Assembly: GCA_023433405.1 (NCBI GenBank) | Contig: JAEZCT010000023.1 | Coordinates: forward strand, 1-39,855 | Length of the DNA stretch: 39,855 nucleotides | Source of the DNA: Bacillota bacterium | Lineage (GTDB): Bacteria; Bacillota; Clostridia; Oscillospirales; Ruminococcaceae | Reading direction: 5' to 3' | Part shown: positions 16,365-24,120 of the stretch, one piece after another | Layout of the letters: each line of letters starts with the position of its first letter | Numbering within the stretch: position 1 is the stretch's first letter | The notes under the pieces: model-generated | The model's input: only the letters and a program-made list of their open reading frames with translations | Database searches by the model: none | What the model was told of the DNA's origin: nothing | Made by a program: the position numbers and the translations under genes

Positions 16365-16829
16365 TCTTTATTCTCTCATTTCTCCAACATACATTATAAT
16401 AGTGCGGGAATACGGGTAAGGGTTAGGTAGCTTAGCCCAAATGTGCCCGCGCCGGTCACCCCGTTGGCCGATGACAAAAACGCTATGTGAAAAAATTACC
16501 GGCGCACCAGGCCACTGCATACGCGTAAGCGCACACGTCGGCGTTGGTACGTCCGGCTCCAAGAACCCCTGTTTACCGGAAAACGCGAAGGCTGCCTCTG
16601 CCGCTTTTTTGGAATAATGCCCGGTGTGCAGTTGGCTTAACTTACCAGCCTCGTTTTAGCCTGCGCCGGGCGGTGCCGTGATGGAGGCGTGAAAACGGCA
16701 AAACCCCGAATTTTGTCGGTAACCGCTAAAATTTGCAGCCTCTTGCGCTGTTTCTTGGTTTATATAACGGGAACCGGTGAGGCGTGCCCGCCAATATCGT
16801 ACACGACAGATAAATAACGTCCACTAAAA
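16365..16829 (-). other. Long leader/intergenic region upstream of the glt cluster
   Basis: About 465 bp without an accepted gene. On the minus strand a second possible promoter has TATAAT at 16398-16393, only 30 bp before the gene, but with a poor -35. Inverted repeats include GCGCCGGT/ACCGGCGC (about 16504 and 16450) enclosing some 45 nt, and CGACAAAA/TTTTGCCG followed by TTTT (about 16719-16691), a possible weak terminator. I recognise no known riboswitch. Confidence 0.4.
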
Positions 16830-16907
16830 GGCACAGGGAACCCTGCACCGATTAATAAACACCGTTGTTCATTGACTTTATTATACATAGTATAGAAGGC
16901 TTGTCAA
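16830..16907 (-). promoter_or_regulatory. Promoter and two leader hairpins of the glt cluster
   Basis: On the minus strand TTGACA (16907-16902) and TATAAT (16885-16880) are both perfect, with a 16-bp spacer. At the predicted start (about 16873) the RNA forms AATGAAC-AACGGT-GTTTATT, a 7-bp stem with one G-U whose six-base loop has A at position 1 and G at position 4, the ANTAR-target pattern. After 4 nt follows GGTGCAGGG-TT-CCCTGTGCC and then CTTTTAG, a weak terminator. The second hairpin does not show an ANTAR loop. Confidence 0.6.
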
Positions 16908-17046
16908 GTGAAAATGAATGCAAATATGGCGGTAATTGCACATAGTACGACAAGCTTGTCCATTTCCTGCGCCGCGAATTGGGTCGAATTGCAAGTAAGC
17001 CGGGCTTTTCCTGCATAAGCGGCAAGAAAAATTTTCGTAAAAGGTG

Positions 17047-17075
17047 TTGACAATAATAAGGAGCTGTATTATACT
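17047..17075 (+). promoter_or_regulatory. Promoter of glnN
   Basis: TTGACA (17047-17052) and TATACT (17070-17075) with a 17-bp spacer. The spacer holds the inverted repeat ATAATA/TATTAT (17053-17072), which could be an operator. It is divergent from the glt promoter, with about 140 bp between the two -35 boxes. Confidence 0.8.
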
Positions 17076-17085
17076 ATGAAGCATA

Positions 17086-17132
17086 ACAGCAAAGATGCTG
17101 TGGGTGTCATTATCCCGCAGCGTCTTTTTTGT
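17086..17132 (+). promoter_or_regulatory. glnN leader attenuator with candidate ANTAR hairpin
   Basis: A terminator stands directly downstream of the promoter: AAAGATGCTGTGGG (17091-17104) pairs with CCCGCAGCGTCTTT (17114-17127), 14 bp with two G-U, followed by more T. No gene precedes it on this strand, so it can only attenuate glnN. Overlapping its 5' arm is a competing hairpin ACAGC-AAAGAT-GCTGT (17086-17101), whose hexaloop has A1 and G4 as ANTAR proteins require. Forming it would break the terminator. The usual first hairpin of the pair is not seen. Confidence 0.65.
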
Positions 17133-17220
17133 TTTTTTTACTTTGTTGTTTGAGGTATCAATACAGGGATAACCGAAAACAGGGTTGAATTACTTTAAAA
17201 AGAATGTGAGGTAATTTGGT

Positions 17221-19314
17221 ATGAGCAATGTCCCCGAGCTTTTTGGCAGCCTTGTCTTTAACGATAAGGTTATGAAGGACAGACTGCCTAAGGACACCTA
17301 CAAGGCGCTCAAGAAAGCCATTGCGGAAGACAAGGCACTTGATGTTGCGGTTGCCAATGTGGTAGCGGCGGTGATGAAGGATTGGGCGCTGGAGAAGGGC
17401 GCAACTCACTTCACCCACTGGTTCCAGCCGATGACCGGCATTACGGCGGAAAAGCACGACAGCTTTATCTCCCCCGCGGGAGAGGGCAAAATCATCATGG
17501 AATTTTCCGGCAAGGAGCTCATTAAGGGCGAGCCGGATGCCTCCAGCTTCCCCTCCGGCGGTCTTCGCGCAACCTTTGAGGCACGCGGCTACACCGCCTG
17601 GGACCCCACCTCTTACGCGTTTATTAAAGACGGCACCCTGTGCATTCCCACCGCGTTCTGCTCTTACGGCGGCGAGGCTCTCGATAAAAAGACCCCGCTT
17701 CTCCGTTCCATGGAGGCCATTAACAAGCAGGCGCTTCGCATCCTTAAGCTGTTTGGCAAAACCGATGTGACTCACGTAAACACCACCGTAGGTCCCGAGC
17801 AGGAATACTTCCTCATCGATAAGGATCTTTACGAGACAAGAAAAGACTTAATTTACACCGGCAGAACCCTGTTTGGCGCAAAGCCCCCCAAGGGTCAGGA
17901 GCTGGAGGACCATTACTTCGGCGCTATCCGTCCCCGCGTGGCTGCTTATATGAAGGAGCTGGATGAGGAGCTGTGGAAGCTTGGCATACTCGCGAAAACC
18001 AAGCACAACGAGGTTGCACCCGCACAGCACGAGCTGGCACCCATCTTCTCGACCACCAACACCGCCACCGACCACAACCAGCTGACTATGGAGATGATGA
18101 AGAAGGTTGCGCTGCGTCACAACCTGGTTTGCCTCTTGCACGAGAAGCCCTTTGCGGGTGTTAACGGCAGCGGCAAGCACAACAACTGGTCCATCTCCAC
18201 CGATACCGGCATTAACCTGCTCGAGCCGGGCGATTCCCCCAAGGAAAACGCGCAGTTTTTACTGTTCCTTGCGGCTATCATCAAGGCGGTTGACGAGTAT
18301 CAGGAGCTGTTAAGGCTTTCTGTGGCAAGTGCCGCGAACGACCACCGTCTGGGCGCGAACGAGGCTCCCCCCGCCATCATCTCGATGTTTGTGGGCGAAG
18401 AGCTGGGCGCGATTCTCGACGCGATTGTCGATGGCTCCGCCTACAGCCAGAAGGAAACGGTTCAGATGCAGATTGGCGTAAGCGTTCTGCCTACCTTCCC
18501 CAAGGACAACACCGACAGAAACCGTACATCTCCCTTTGCGTTTACAGGCAATAAGTTTGAGTTCCGCGCGCTGGGCTCCTCTGTTTCCATCGCGGGACCG
18601 AATATCGTACTTAATACCGTCGTAGCCGAGGCGCTGCGCCAGTTTGCCGACACCCTTGAGAAGGCGGGCGATTTCAATACCGCACTGGCCGCCCTTGTAA
18701 AGGATACCGTTAAGGCGCATAAGCGCATCATCTTCAACGGCAACAACTACTCCGACGAGTGGGTTGTGGAGGCCGAGAAGAGAGGTCTCTTAAACCTCAA
18801 AACCACCCCCGAGGTGCTGCCTTATTTCGTGAGCAAAAAGAGCATCGACCTTTTCACCTCGCATAAGGTGTTCTCCGAGGGTGAAGTTCACTCCCGCTAT
18901 GAGATTCAGCTTGAGGGCTACTGCAAGGTTATTAACATCGAGGCGCTTACCACCGCCGAGATTGCCAAGAAGGATATTCTGCCCGCAGCTATCAGCTACA
19001 GCGAGGAGATTTGCCGCGCGGCGGTTGGAAAGAAGAGTGTTTCGGCCTCCATCTCCACCGAAGCGGAGGAGAAGCTGCTTACCAAGCTTTCGGGTCTGAC
19101 CGCTTCGCTTTACAAGAAGATTGAGGCGCTTGACGCCGCTCTCCTTGATATTAAGAACCATGAGGAAGACGCGCTTAAGCTTGCGCAGTACTTTAAGGAC
19201 GGCGTACTGCCCGCTATGGATGAGGTAAGAGCAGTCGCGGATGAGATTGAGGTCATTACCGCGAAGAAGTTCTGGCCCTTCCCCACCTACGGCGACCTGT
19301 TGTTCTACGCATAA
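17221..19314 (+). CDS. glnN: Glutamine synthetase type III
   Basis: 697 residues, the usual GSIII length. Makes glutamine from glutamate, ammonia and ATP as a large dodecamer. Catalytic-core motifs are GPEQEYFLID at about 191-200, AKTKHNEVAPAQHELAPIF at about 258-276, GVNGSGKHNNWSI, and RNRTSPFAFTGNKFEFRALGSS, with the glutamates and Arg expected for an active enzyme. The N-terminal FTHWFQPMTG and SFPSGGLRATFEARGY are typical of GSIII. GAGGT precedes the ATG by about 8 nt. A promoter-proximal attenuator lies upstream and amt follows in the same direction. Confidence 0.97.
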   Translation: MSNVPELFGSLVFNDKVMKDRLPKDTYKALKKAIAEDKALDVAVANVVAAVMKDWALEKGATHFTHWFQPMTGITAEKHDSFISPAGEGKIIMEFSGKELIKGEPDASSFPSGGLRATFEARGYTAWDPTSYAFIKDGTLCIPTAFCSYGGEALDKKTPLLRSMEAINKQALRILKLFGKTDVTHVNTTVGPEQEYFLIDKDLYETRKDLIYTGRTLFGAKPPKGQELEDHYFGAIRPRVAAYMKELDEELWKLGILAKTKHNEVAPAQHELAPIFSTTNTATDHNQLTMEMMKKVALRHNLVCLLHEKPFAGVNGSGKHNNWSISTDTGINLLEPGDSPKENAQFLLFLAAIIKAVDEYQELLRLSVASAANDHRLGANEAPPAIISMFVGEELGAILDAIVDGSAYSQKETVQMQIGVSVLPTFPKDNTDRNRTSPFAFTGNKFEFRALGSSVSIAGPNIVLNTVVAEALRQFADTLEKAGDFNTALAALVKDTVKAHKRIIFNGNNYSDEWVVEAEKRGLLNLKTTPEVLPYFVSKKSIDLFTSHKVFSEGEVHSRYEIQLEGYCKVINIEALTTAEIAKKDILPAAISYSEEICRAAVGKKSVSASISTEAEEKLLTKLSGLTASLYKKIEALDAALLDIKNHEEDALKLAQYFKDGVLPAMDEVRAVADEIEVITAKKFWPFPTYGDLLFYA

Positions 19315-19346
19315 CGTTTGCGGTTATATTCTGTTTACCCTGTCAA

Positions 19347-19419
19347 AATGCGTCTGGGGATAGAGGCATTGAGATAATCGGTTGTTTTAGCGCCTTTTTA
19401 GGGGATTAAAAAGGCGCTA
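19347..19419 (+). promoter_or_regulatory. Twin leader hairpins with identical GGGGAT loops before amt
   Basis: Hairpin 1 is AATGC-G-TCT / AGA-G-GCATT (19347-19370) with loop GGGGAT at 19356-19361. Hairpin 2 is a perfect 13-bp stem TAGCGCCTTTTTA / TAAAAAGGCGCTA (19388-19419) with the same loop at 19401-19406. They are 17 nt apart. No U-run follows hairpin 2, so it is not an ordinary terminator. TAGGGG of loop 2 is complementary to CCCCTA at 19432-19437, allowing a pseudoknot. The paired equal hexaloops recall ANTAR targets, although position 1 is G, not A. Confidence 0.6.
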
Positions 19420-19475
19420 GAATATAAAACACCCCTATAGTAAACAAAAAATGTATTTGAGGAGGAGTTTTTTCT

Positions 19476-21161
19476 ATGGTAGAGTTATACTCGTCTGTAG
19501 ATACCATATGGGTGCTGCTTGGCGCCGTACTGGTATTCTTTATGCAGGCAGGTTTTGCAATGGTGGAGACCGGCTTCACCAGAGCCAAAAACGCAGGCAA
19601 CATCGTTATGAAGAACCTTATGGACTTCTGCATCGGCACGCCGATCTATTGGATCATCGGTTTCGGCATTATGTTCGGTGAGGGCAACGGGTTCTTCGGC
19701 ACAATCGACCTCTTCTCCCGCGGCGATTATTCCGGCACCTACCCCTCCTGGGCGCTTTTAATTTTCCAGACCGTGTTCTGCGCAACCGCCGCGACGATTG
19801 TTTCGGGCGCAATGGCAGAGCGCACCAAGTTCCTTTCCTACTGCATTTACAGCTTCGCCATCAGTGCGGTGGTGTACCCCATCTCCGGTCACTGGATCTG
19901 GGGCGGCGGCTGGCTTTCTGAGCTTGGCTTTGTAGATTTTGCAGGCTCTACTGCGGTACATATGGTTGGTGGTGTCGCGGCGCTGGTTGGCGCTAAGATT
20001 CTTGGACCGCGTATTGGCAAGTATGGCAAGGACGGCAAGCCCAAGGCTATCCCCGGTCACAGCCTGACCCTTGGCGCGCTGGGCGTGTTCATTCTGTGGA
20101 TGTGCTGGTTCGGCTTCAACGGAGCTTCCACTGTTTCGGCTACCGGTGACGATACCCTTGTTTTGATGGGAAAAATCTTTGTAAACACGAATCTCGCCGC
20201 TGCGGTTGCCGCGTGCGCTACGATGATTTTCACATGGATTCGCTACAAAAAGCCTGATATCTCCATGACCCTTAACGGCGCTCTCGCGGGACTTGTTGCC
20301 ATTACCGCAGGCTGCGCGGCGGTTTCTCCCGCCGGTGCCGCGATTATCGGTGTAATTGCCGGTATTGTAATCGTGCTTGCAGTTGAGTTCTTCGATAAGG
20401 TTGTGAAGATTGACGACCCGGTCGGTGCTATCAGCGTTCACGGCGTTTGCGGTGCGTTGGGTACCATTTTGGTTGGTTTCTTCGCACTTGAAGGCGGCGT
20501 ATTCTATGGCGGCGGCTTCTCTCTCCTTGGAATACAGGCGCTGGGTGTTGGAGCGGTTGCGGCTTGGGTTGTAGTCACTATGACCATCATCTTCTTTATC
20601 ATCAAGGCTACGGTCGGTCTGCGCGTTTCCAAGCAGGAGGAGATCGAGGGTCTGGATATTCACGAGCATGGTCTTGCGAGTGCATATGCCGATTTCGTAC
20701 CCAATGTTGCCGGCGAGGCCTTTGAGGTTACCGAAATTACCGCTGCCGCTACGGTTGACCAGGCAGTACCTGTACAGGTTGTTAAGGCATCGGCTCCCGA
20801 GGGCGCAGTTAAGCTCTCAAACGTTGTTATTATCACCAACCAGAGCAAGTTTGAGTCCCTCAAGGCTGCTCTTAACTCTATCGGCGTAACCGGCATTACC
20901 GTTACTCAGGTTCTGGGCTGCGGTGTACAGAAGGGCGCTTCGGAATACTACAGAGGCGTACCGGTTGATATGCACCTTTTGCCCAAGATTAAGGTAGAGG
21001 TTATTGTAGCTAAGGTTCCTGTTGCTACGGTTATTGAAACCGCCAAGAAGGTTCTTTACACCGGTCACATCGGCGACGGCAAGATCTTCATCTACGATGT
21101 TGAGAATGTTGTTAAGGTTCGCACCGGCGAAGAAGGCTACGACGCGCTTCAGGACGAATAA
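19476..21161 (+). CDS. amt: Ammonium channel fused to a P-II signalling protein
   Basis: 561 residues. Residues 1 to about 400 are an Amt channel with about 11 membrane helices and the pore twin histidines at His162 (STAVHMVGG) and His322 (SVHGVCG). After a linker rich in A, V and E, residues 446-561 are a complete P-II domain. Its T-loop GCGVQKGASEYYRGVPV keeps the counterparts of Gln39 and of Arg47, the arginine that plugs the channel, but the uridylylation site Tyr51 is Val497. The nucleotide-binding GHIGDGKIF and VRTGEEG loops are present. The channel therefore carries its own gate, with no need for separate GlnK or GlnD. TGAGGAGGAG precedes the ATG. Confidence 0.95.
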   Translation: MVELYSSVDTIWVLLGAVLVFFMQAGFAMVETGFTRAKNAGNIVMKNLMDFCIGTPIYWIIGFGIMFGEGNGFFGTIDLFSRGDYSGTYPSWALLIFQTVFCATAATIVSGAMAERTKFLSYCIYSFAISAVVYPISGHWIWGGGWLSELGFVDFAGSTAVHMVGGVAALVGAKILGPRIGKYGKDGKPKAIPGHSLTLGALGVFILWMCWFGFNGASTVSATGDDTLVLMGKIFVNTNLAAAVAACATMIFTWIRYKKPDISMTLNGALAGLVAITAGCAAVSPAGAAIIGVIAGIVIVLAVEFFDKVVKIDDPVGAISVHGVCGALGTILVGFFALEGGVFYGGGFSLLGIQALGVGAVAAWVVVTMTIIFFIIKATVGLRVSKQEEIEGLDIHEHGLASAYADFVPNVAGEAFEVTEITAAATVDQAVPVQVVKASAPEGAVKLSNVVIITNQSKFESLKAALNSIGVTGITVTQVLGCGVQKGASEYYRGVPVDMHLLPKIKVEVIVAKVPVATVIETAKKVLYTGHIGDGKIFIYDVENVVKVRTGEEGYDALQDE

Positions 21162-21233
21162 AGCCTGACGCGAAGAGATCCCTGAGCTTTAAATTGCTTA
21201 CTTCTTTTTATCCCTGTTTACTATAAAATGATG

Positions 21234-21271
21234 CGTAAAAGCGACTGCTGTGATGGGCGGTCGCTTTTACG
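21234..21271 (+). terminator. Hairpin terminator after amt
   Basis: CGTAAAAGCGAC (21234-21245) pairs perfectly with GTCGCTTTTACG (21260-21271) around a 14-nt loop. The following T-run is poor (TTGTCT), so strength is uncertain. Confidence 0.65.
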
Positions 21272-21304
21272 TTGTCTAAATAACGGAAGCTATCGTCAAG
21301 CAGC

Positions 21305-21333
21305 TTGAATATTTTAGTGTTTTGTCGTATAAT
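21305..21333 (+). promoter_or_regulatory. Promoter of the secreted-protein gene
   Basis: TTGAAT (21305-21310), a 17-bp spacer and TATAAT (21328-21333). The gene starts 45 bp further on. Confidence 0.7.
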
Positions 21334-21377
21334 AAAGACAAGAAATACAATTTATTCAAAGGGAGGGCAATACTGTT

Positions 21378-21869
21378 TTGCGATGGCTTTATTACATCAA
21401 CATCCAAAACAGGATAAAGCAAATAAAAAGACTGCTTACGCTTGCGCTCTTGTTTCTGTTTTTAATTATCATACCTCAGCCCACCGTTTTTGCAAGGCAA
21501 TCGACGGTGCAGCGGGTAACCTCCCTGCTTGCCGACAGCTGTGACCTGGATGCGTTGATAAAGCAGAATCATGTAACCGTTAAGGGCTCCGTCGAATATA
21601 TGCCCCGCACCGATTTGCTGGGCGGCGTTGCCTATGTACTTAGCCTGACGCCGGAAAAGCAAGGCCTTTTGGAGGCAAAGACAATCCTTGAGCAGGATTC
21701 CGCAAACGGATACTACCTGACCGCCTGCGAGCTGTATAAGCTTAGCCTTGCCTACCTGTCGGAGCAGGCGCGCGCAGAAGATATCGCCTCGAGCAGGGAT
21801 GGGGTTATTTATATGAGCTATCACAACGGCTGGATGGGAAGCAGCGGTTCCCGTCGCATGGAAGGATAG
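21378..21869 (+). CDS. Secreted or membrane-anchored protein of unknown function
   Basis: 163 residues starting at TTG, with GGGAGGG 10 nt upstream. A basic N terminus (KQIKR) and a hydrophobic stretch (LLTLALLFLFLIII, about 19-32) followed by PQPTVFA give a signal peptide with a likely cut after FARQ or VFA. The mature part is about 120 residues, mixed alpha, with KAKTILEQD-type and YLTACELYKLSLAYLSEQ helices. I do not recognise the family. It has its own promoter and a strong terminator, so it is a single-gene unit. Confidence 0.75.
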   Translation: MRWLYYINIQNRIKQIKRLLTLALLFLFLIIIPQPTVFARQSTVQRVTSLLADSCDLDALIKQNHVTVKGSVEYMPRTDLLGGVAYVLSLTPEKQGLLEAKTILEQDSANGYYLTACELYKLSLAYLSEQARAEDIASSRDGVIYMSYHNGWMGSSGSRRMEG

Positions 21870-21884
21870 CCAGAGTCAAGCAAC

Positions 21885-21919
21885 AAAAACGCCGCACGAA
21901 ATAACGTGCGGCGTTTTTT
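21885..21919. terminator. Strong hairpin terminator
   Basis: AAAAACGCCGCACG and CGTGCGGCGTTTTT form a 14-bp stem with loop AAATAA, ending in T6. It can act in both directions between the convergent secreted-protein gene and the sugar dehydrogenase. Confidence 0.88.
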
Positions 21920-21931
21920 GAAAGGCTAATA

Positions 21932-22033
21932 ATACTAATCTCCTCAAAAAGAGTCGATAAAAATCCGCGTGAAAACCCATAAATTAAAGCTTTTCACTTG
22001 ATTTTTATACTCTTTTAAATCGGATACTAGTAT
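21932..22033. repeat. 102-bp palindromic MITE, copy 2
   Basis: Same ends and sequence as copy 1, apart from a few changes (ATCCGCGTG for ATCCTCGTG, ACTAGTAT at the right end). It lies between two convergent genes, 5 bp from the dehydrogenase stop codon. Confidence 0.88.
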
Positions 22034-22037
22034 AAAT

Positions 22038-23366
22038 TTACAGCACCTCAATATGGTCTCTGGGAAAGCACAGCTTCATGGCGTTTTTGGTGTCGAATAC
22101 CAGCCGCGCGCTTTTTGCCACCGCGTCGTAATCCACCTTGGTATGGCTTGCGGTAATCATAACAAGGTCGGGCTTTGAGAGGACGGCGGGGGTCAGCTTT
22201 TTAATGCTTTTGCGCTTTTTTCCCGCCTTATCGCGAAACTCCGGCACAAAGGGGTCATGGTAGCTTACCGTGGCACCCGACTGCTCCAAAAGCTCTATCA
22301 CCCTTAAGGCGGGGCTCTCGCGCACATCGTCAATATCCTGCTTATAAGCGACGCCAAGCAAAAGGATATCCGCGCCGAACAGGGCCTTCTGCTCACGGTT
22401 TAGGAGGTGCATTGCCCGGTCGACGCAATAGCCGGGCATTCGGTCGTTTATCATGCCCGAGGCCTCAATCATGGAGGTGTGAAAGCCGTATTCCCTCGCC
22501 TTCCACGCAAGATAATAGGGGTCAAGGGGGATGCAATGCCCGCCAAGACCCGGACCCGGATAAAACGCCTGATAGCCGTAGGGCTTGGTTTTTGCCGCGT
22601 CAATTACCTCCCAGATATTAAGGCTCATCTCATGGCAGAGCATGGCAAGCTCGTTGATTAAGCCGATGTTGATGTTGCGGTAGGTGTTTTCGAGTATCTT
22701 CTCCATCTCCGCAATCGCGGGGGAGGATACCTCGTACACCTCGCTTTCGAGCACCTCTCGGTACATTTGGGAGATACAGGCGCTGGCCTCCTCCCCTATC
22801 GCACCCACCACCTTGGGGGTGTTTTTTGTTTTGTAAATCAGGTTGCCGGGGTCTACGCGTTCGGGTGAAAAGGCAAGGTAAAAATCCTTACCGCAGGTTA
22901 ACAGCGACTCTTTCTCAAGGAGCGGCTTAATCAGCTCCTCGGTCGTGCCGGGATAGGTGGTGCTTTCGAGCACCACCATGGTGCCTTTTTTCAGGTGCCT
23001 TCCAATCTCGGTGCAGCTATCCCGCACATAGCTGATATCCGGCTGCTGGTGTTCATCCAACGGGGTGGGCACACACACCGCCACAAACTGCACCTTTTCT
23101 ATAAAGGTAAAATCGTTGGTGGCGGCCAGCATTTCGTTATCCACCAGCTCCTTGAGGTCGCTGCCCGCCACATCCCCGATGTAGTTCTCCCCGCGGTTGA
23201 CCATTTTCACCTTTTCGGGCTGGATATCAAACCCGATGGTATGAAAGCCCGCCTTTGCCTTTTCCACCGCCAGCGGCAGCCCCACATAGCCAAGCCCGAC
23301 TACCCCCACCATAATCTGCCGCGCCTTAATCTTTTCTATCAGCTCGGTGCATTCCTTGCTTATCAT
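22038..23366 (-). CDS. UDP-N-acetylhexosamine (nucleotide-sugar) 6-dehydrogenase
   Basis: 442 residues of the UDP-glucose/GDP-mannose dehydrogenase family, closest in pattern to WbpA/WecC. Oxidises C6 of an NDP-sugar to a uronate with two NAD. The N-terminal Rossmann motif is VGVVGLGYVGLPLAVEKAKAG at about 20-40, the central domain contains LENTYRNINIGLINELA, and the catalytic cysteine lies in GPGLGGHCIPLDPYYL near 264. The C-terminal domain starts at DILLLGVAYKQDIDDVRESPAL. Its start overlaps the acetyltransferase gene by 41 bp, so the two are coupled. The substrate is inferred from that neighbour. Confidence 0.92.
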   Translation of the reverse strand: MISKECTELIEKIKARQIMVGVVGLGYVGLPLAVEKAKAGFHTIGFDIQPEKVKMVNRGENYIGDVAGSDLKELVDNEMLAATNDFTFIEKVQFVAVCVPTPLDEHQQPDISYVRDSCTEIGRHLKKGTMVVLESTTYPGTTEELIKPLLEKESLLTCGKDFYLAFSPERVDPGNLIYKTKNTPKVVGAIGEEASACISQMYREVLESEVYEVSSPAIAEMEKILENTYRNINIGLINELAMLCHEMSLNIWEVIDAAKTKPYGYQAFYPGPGLGGHCIPLDPYYLAWKAREYGFHTSMIEASGMINDRMPGYCVDRAMHLLNREQKALFGADILLLGVAYKQDIDDVRESPALRVIELLEQSGATVSYHDPFVPEFRDKAGKKRKSIKKLTPAVLSKPDLVMITASHTKVDYDAVAKSARLVFDTKNAMKLCFPRDHIEVL

Positions 23367-24000
23367 CCTTTGCTACCCCCCGATTATTGCGCAATTTGCG
23401 CACCGGCGCGCGTCTTGGTCTGCGCGGCGGTCTTTTTTCGGCGCAATGCTCGCCGTTTAAGGTATATTCTTTCCCGCACAGGGGGCATTTAGCAGTGCCG
23501 TCCAGAAAATCCAGGGAGCCTGCGCAGGCGCATACAAAGCCATGCAGCCGGGCGGGGTTGCCCACCACAACGGCATAATCGGGAACGTCCCGCGTCACCA
23601 CCGCCCCCGCGCCAATCAGGGCAAATCGCCCCACCGTCACGCCGCACAGCAAAGTGGCGTTTGCCCCTACGCTAGCCCCGGTTTGCAGCAGGGTGGTTTG
23701 GTACTCGCTTTTACGTTCGATAAACGCGCGGGGATTGACCACATTCGTAAACACGCAGGAGGGTCCGAGAAAAACCCCATCCTCACACACCACGCCGGTA
23801 TATACCGAGACATTGTTTTGCACCTTTACGCCGTTGCCCAGCTTCGCGCCCGATGCCACCACCACATTCTGACCAAGACGGCAGTTTTCGCCGATGACGG
23901 CATCCTTCATGATATGACAAAAATGCCAGATGACCGTGCCGTGCCCAATGGCGCAGGGCGTATCGATAATACTGGAGGGGTGCGCGGTGTATTCGGTCAT
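23326..24000 (-). CDS. Left-handed beta-helix sugar N-acetyltransferase (WbpD/WlbB-like)
   Basis: 224 residues. Hexapeptide repeats run from about residue 15 to 150 (AVIGENCRLGQNVVVASGAKLGNGVKVQNNVSV, then VFLGPSCVFTNVVNPRAF). The pattern matches acetyltransferases that act on UDP-3-amino-GlcNAc uronate. The C terminus carries an added zinc-ribbon-like part (CAC...CPLCGKEY, about 156-181) and a very basic tail (RPPRRPRRAPVRKLR). It is first of a two-gene unit with the dehydrogenase; together they act in making a diacetamido-uronic acid for a surface glycan. The aminotransferase and oxidase of that route are not in the window. Confidence 0.88.
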   Translation of the reverse strand: MTEYTAHPSSIIDTPCAIGHGTVIWHFCHIMKDAVIGENCRLGQNVVVASGAKLGNGVKVQNNVSVYTGVVCEDGVFLGPSCVFTNVVNPRAFIERKSEYQTTLLQTGASVGANATLLCGVTVGRFALIGAGAVVTRDVPDYAVVVGNPARLHGFVCACAGSLDFLDGTAKCPLCGKEYTLNGEHCAEKRPPRRPRRAPVRKLRNNRGVAKDDKQGMHRADRKD

Positions 24001-24120
24001 AATCCAGCTCCTTTTTCGGCGCCACCGATTCTTCGTATGGTCTAACCTTATTTTGCTTTTGTATGTAAAGGGCTATGCAGAGGGAGGAAAAAAAGTAAGC
24101 TCTATCCTCAAGTAAGTATA

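Noticed and set aside
16368..16562. 64-codon minus-strand frame in the glt leader
   Set aside because: No ribosome site and no recognisable features; it overlaps an inverted repeat and ends almost at the gltB start.
16365..16829. Cobalamin, FMN or glutamine riboswitch in the glt leader
   Set aside because: No conserved core of these riboswitches could be matched by eye.
17020..17085. Upstream partner hairpin for an ANTAR pair before glnN
   Set aside because: Only ATAATA/TATTAT is found, and it lies between the -35 and -10 boxes, so it would not be in the RNA.
19758..20669. 303-codon frame antisense to amt
   Set aside because: Lies wholly within amt; N/R/T-rich with no domain; explained by amt codon use.
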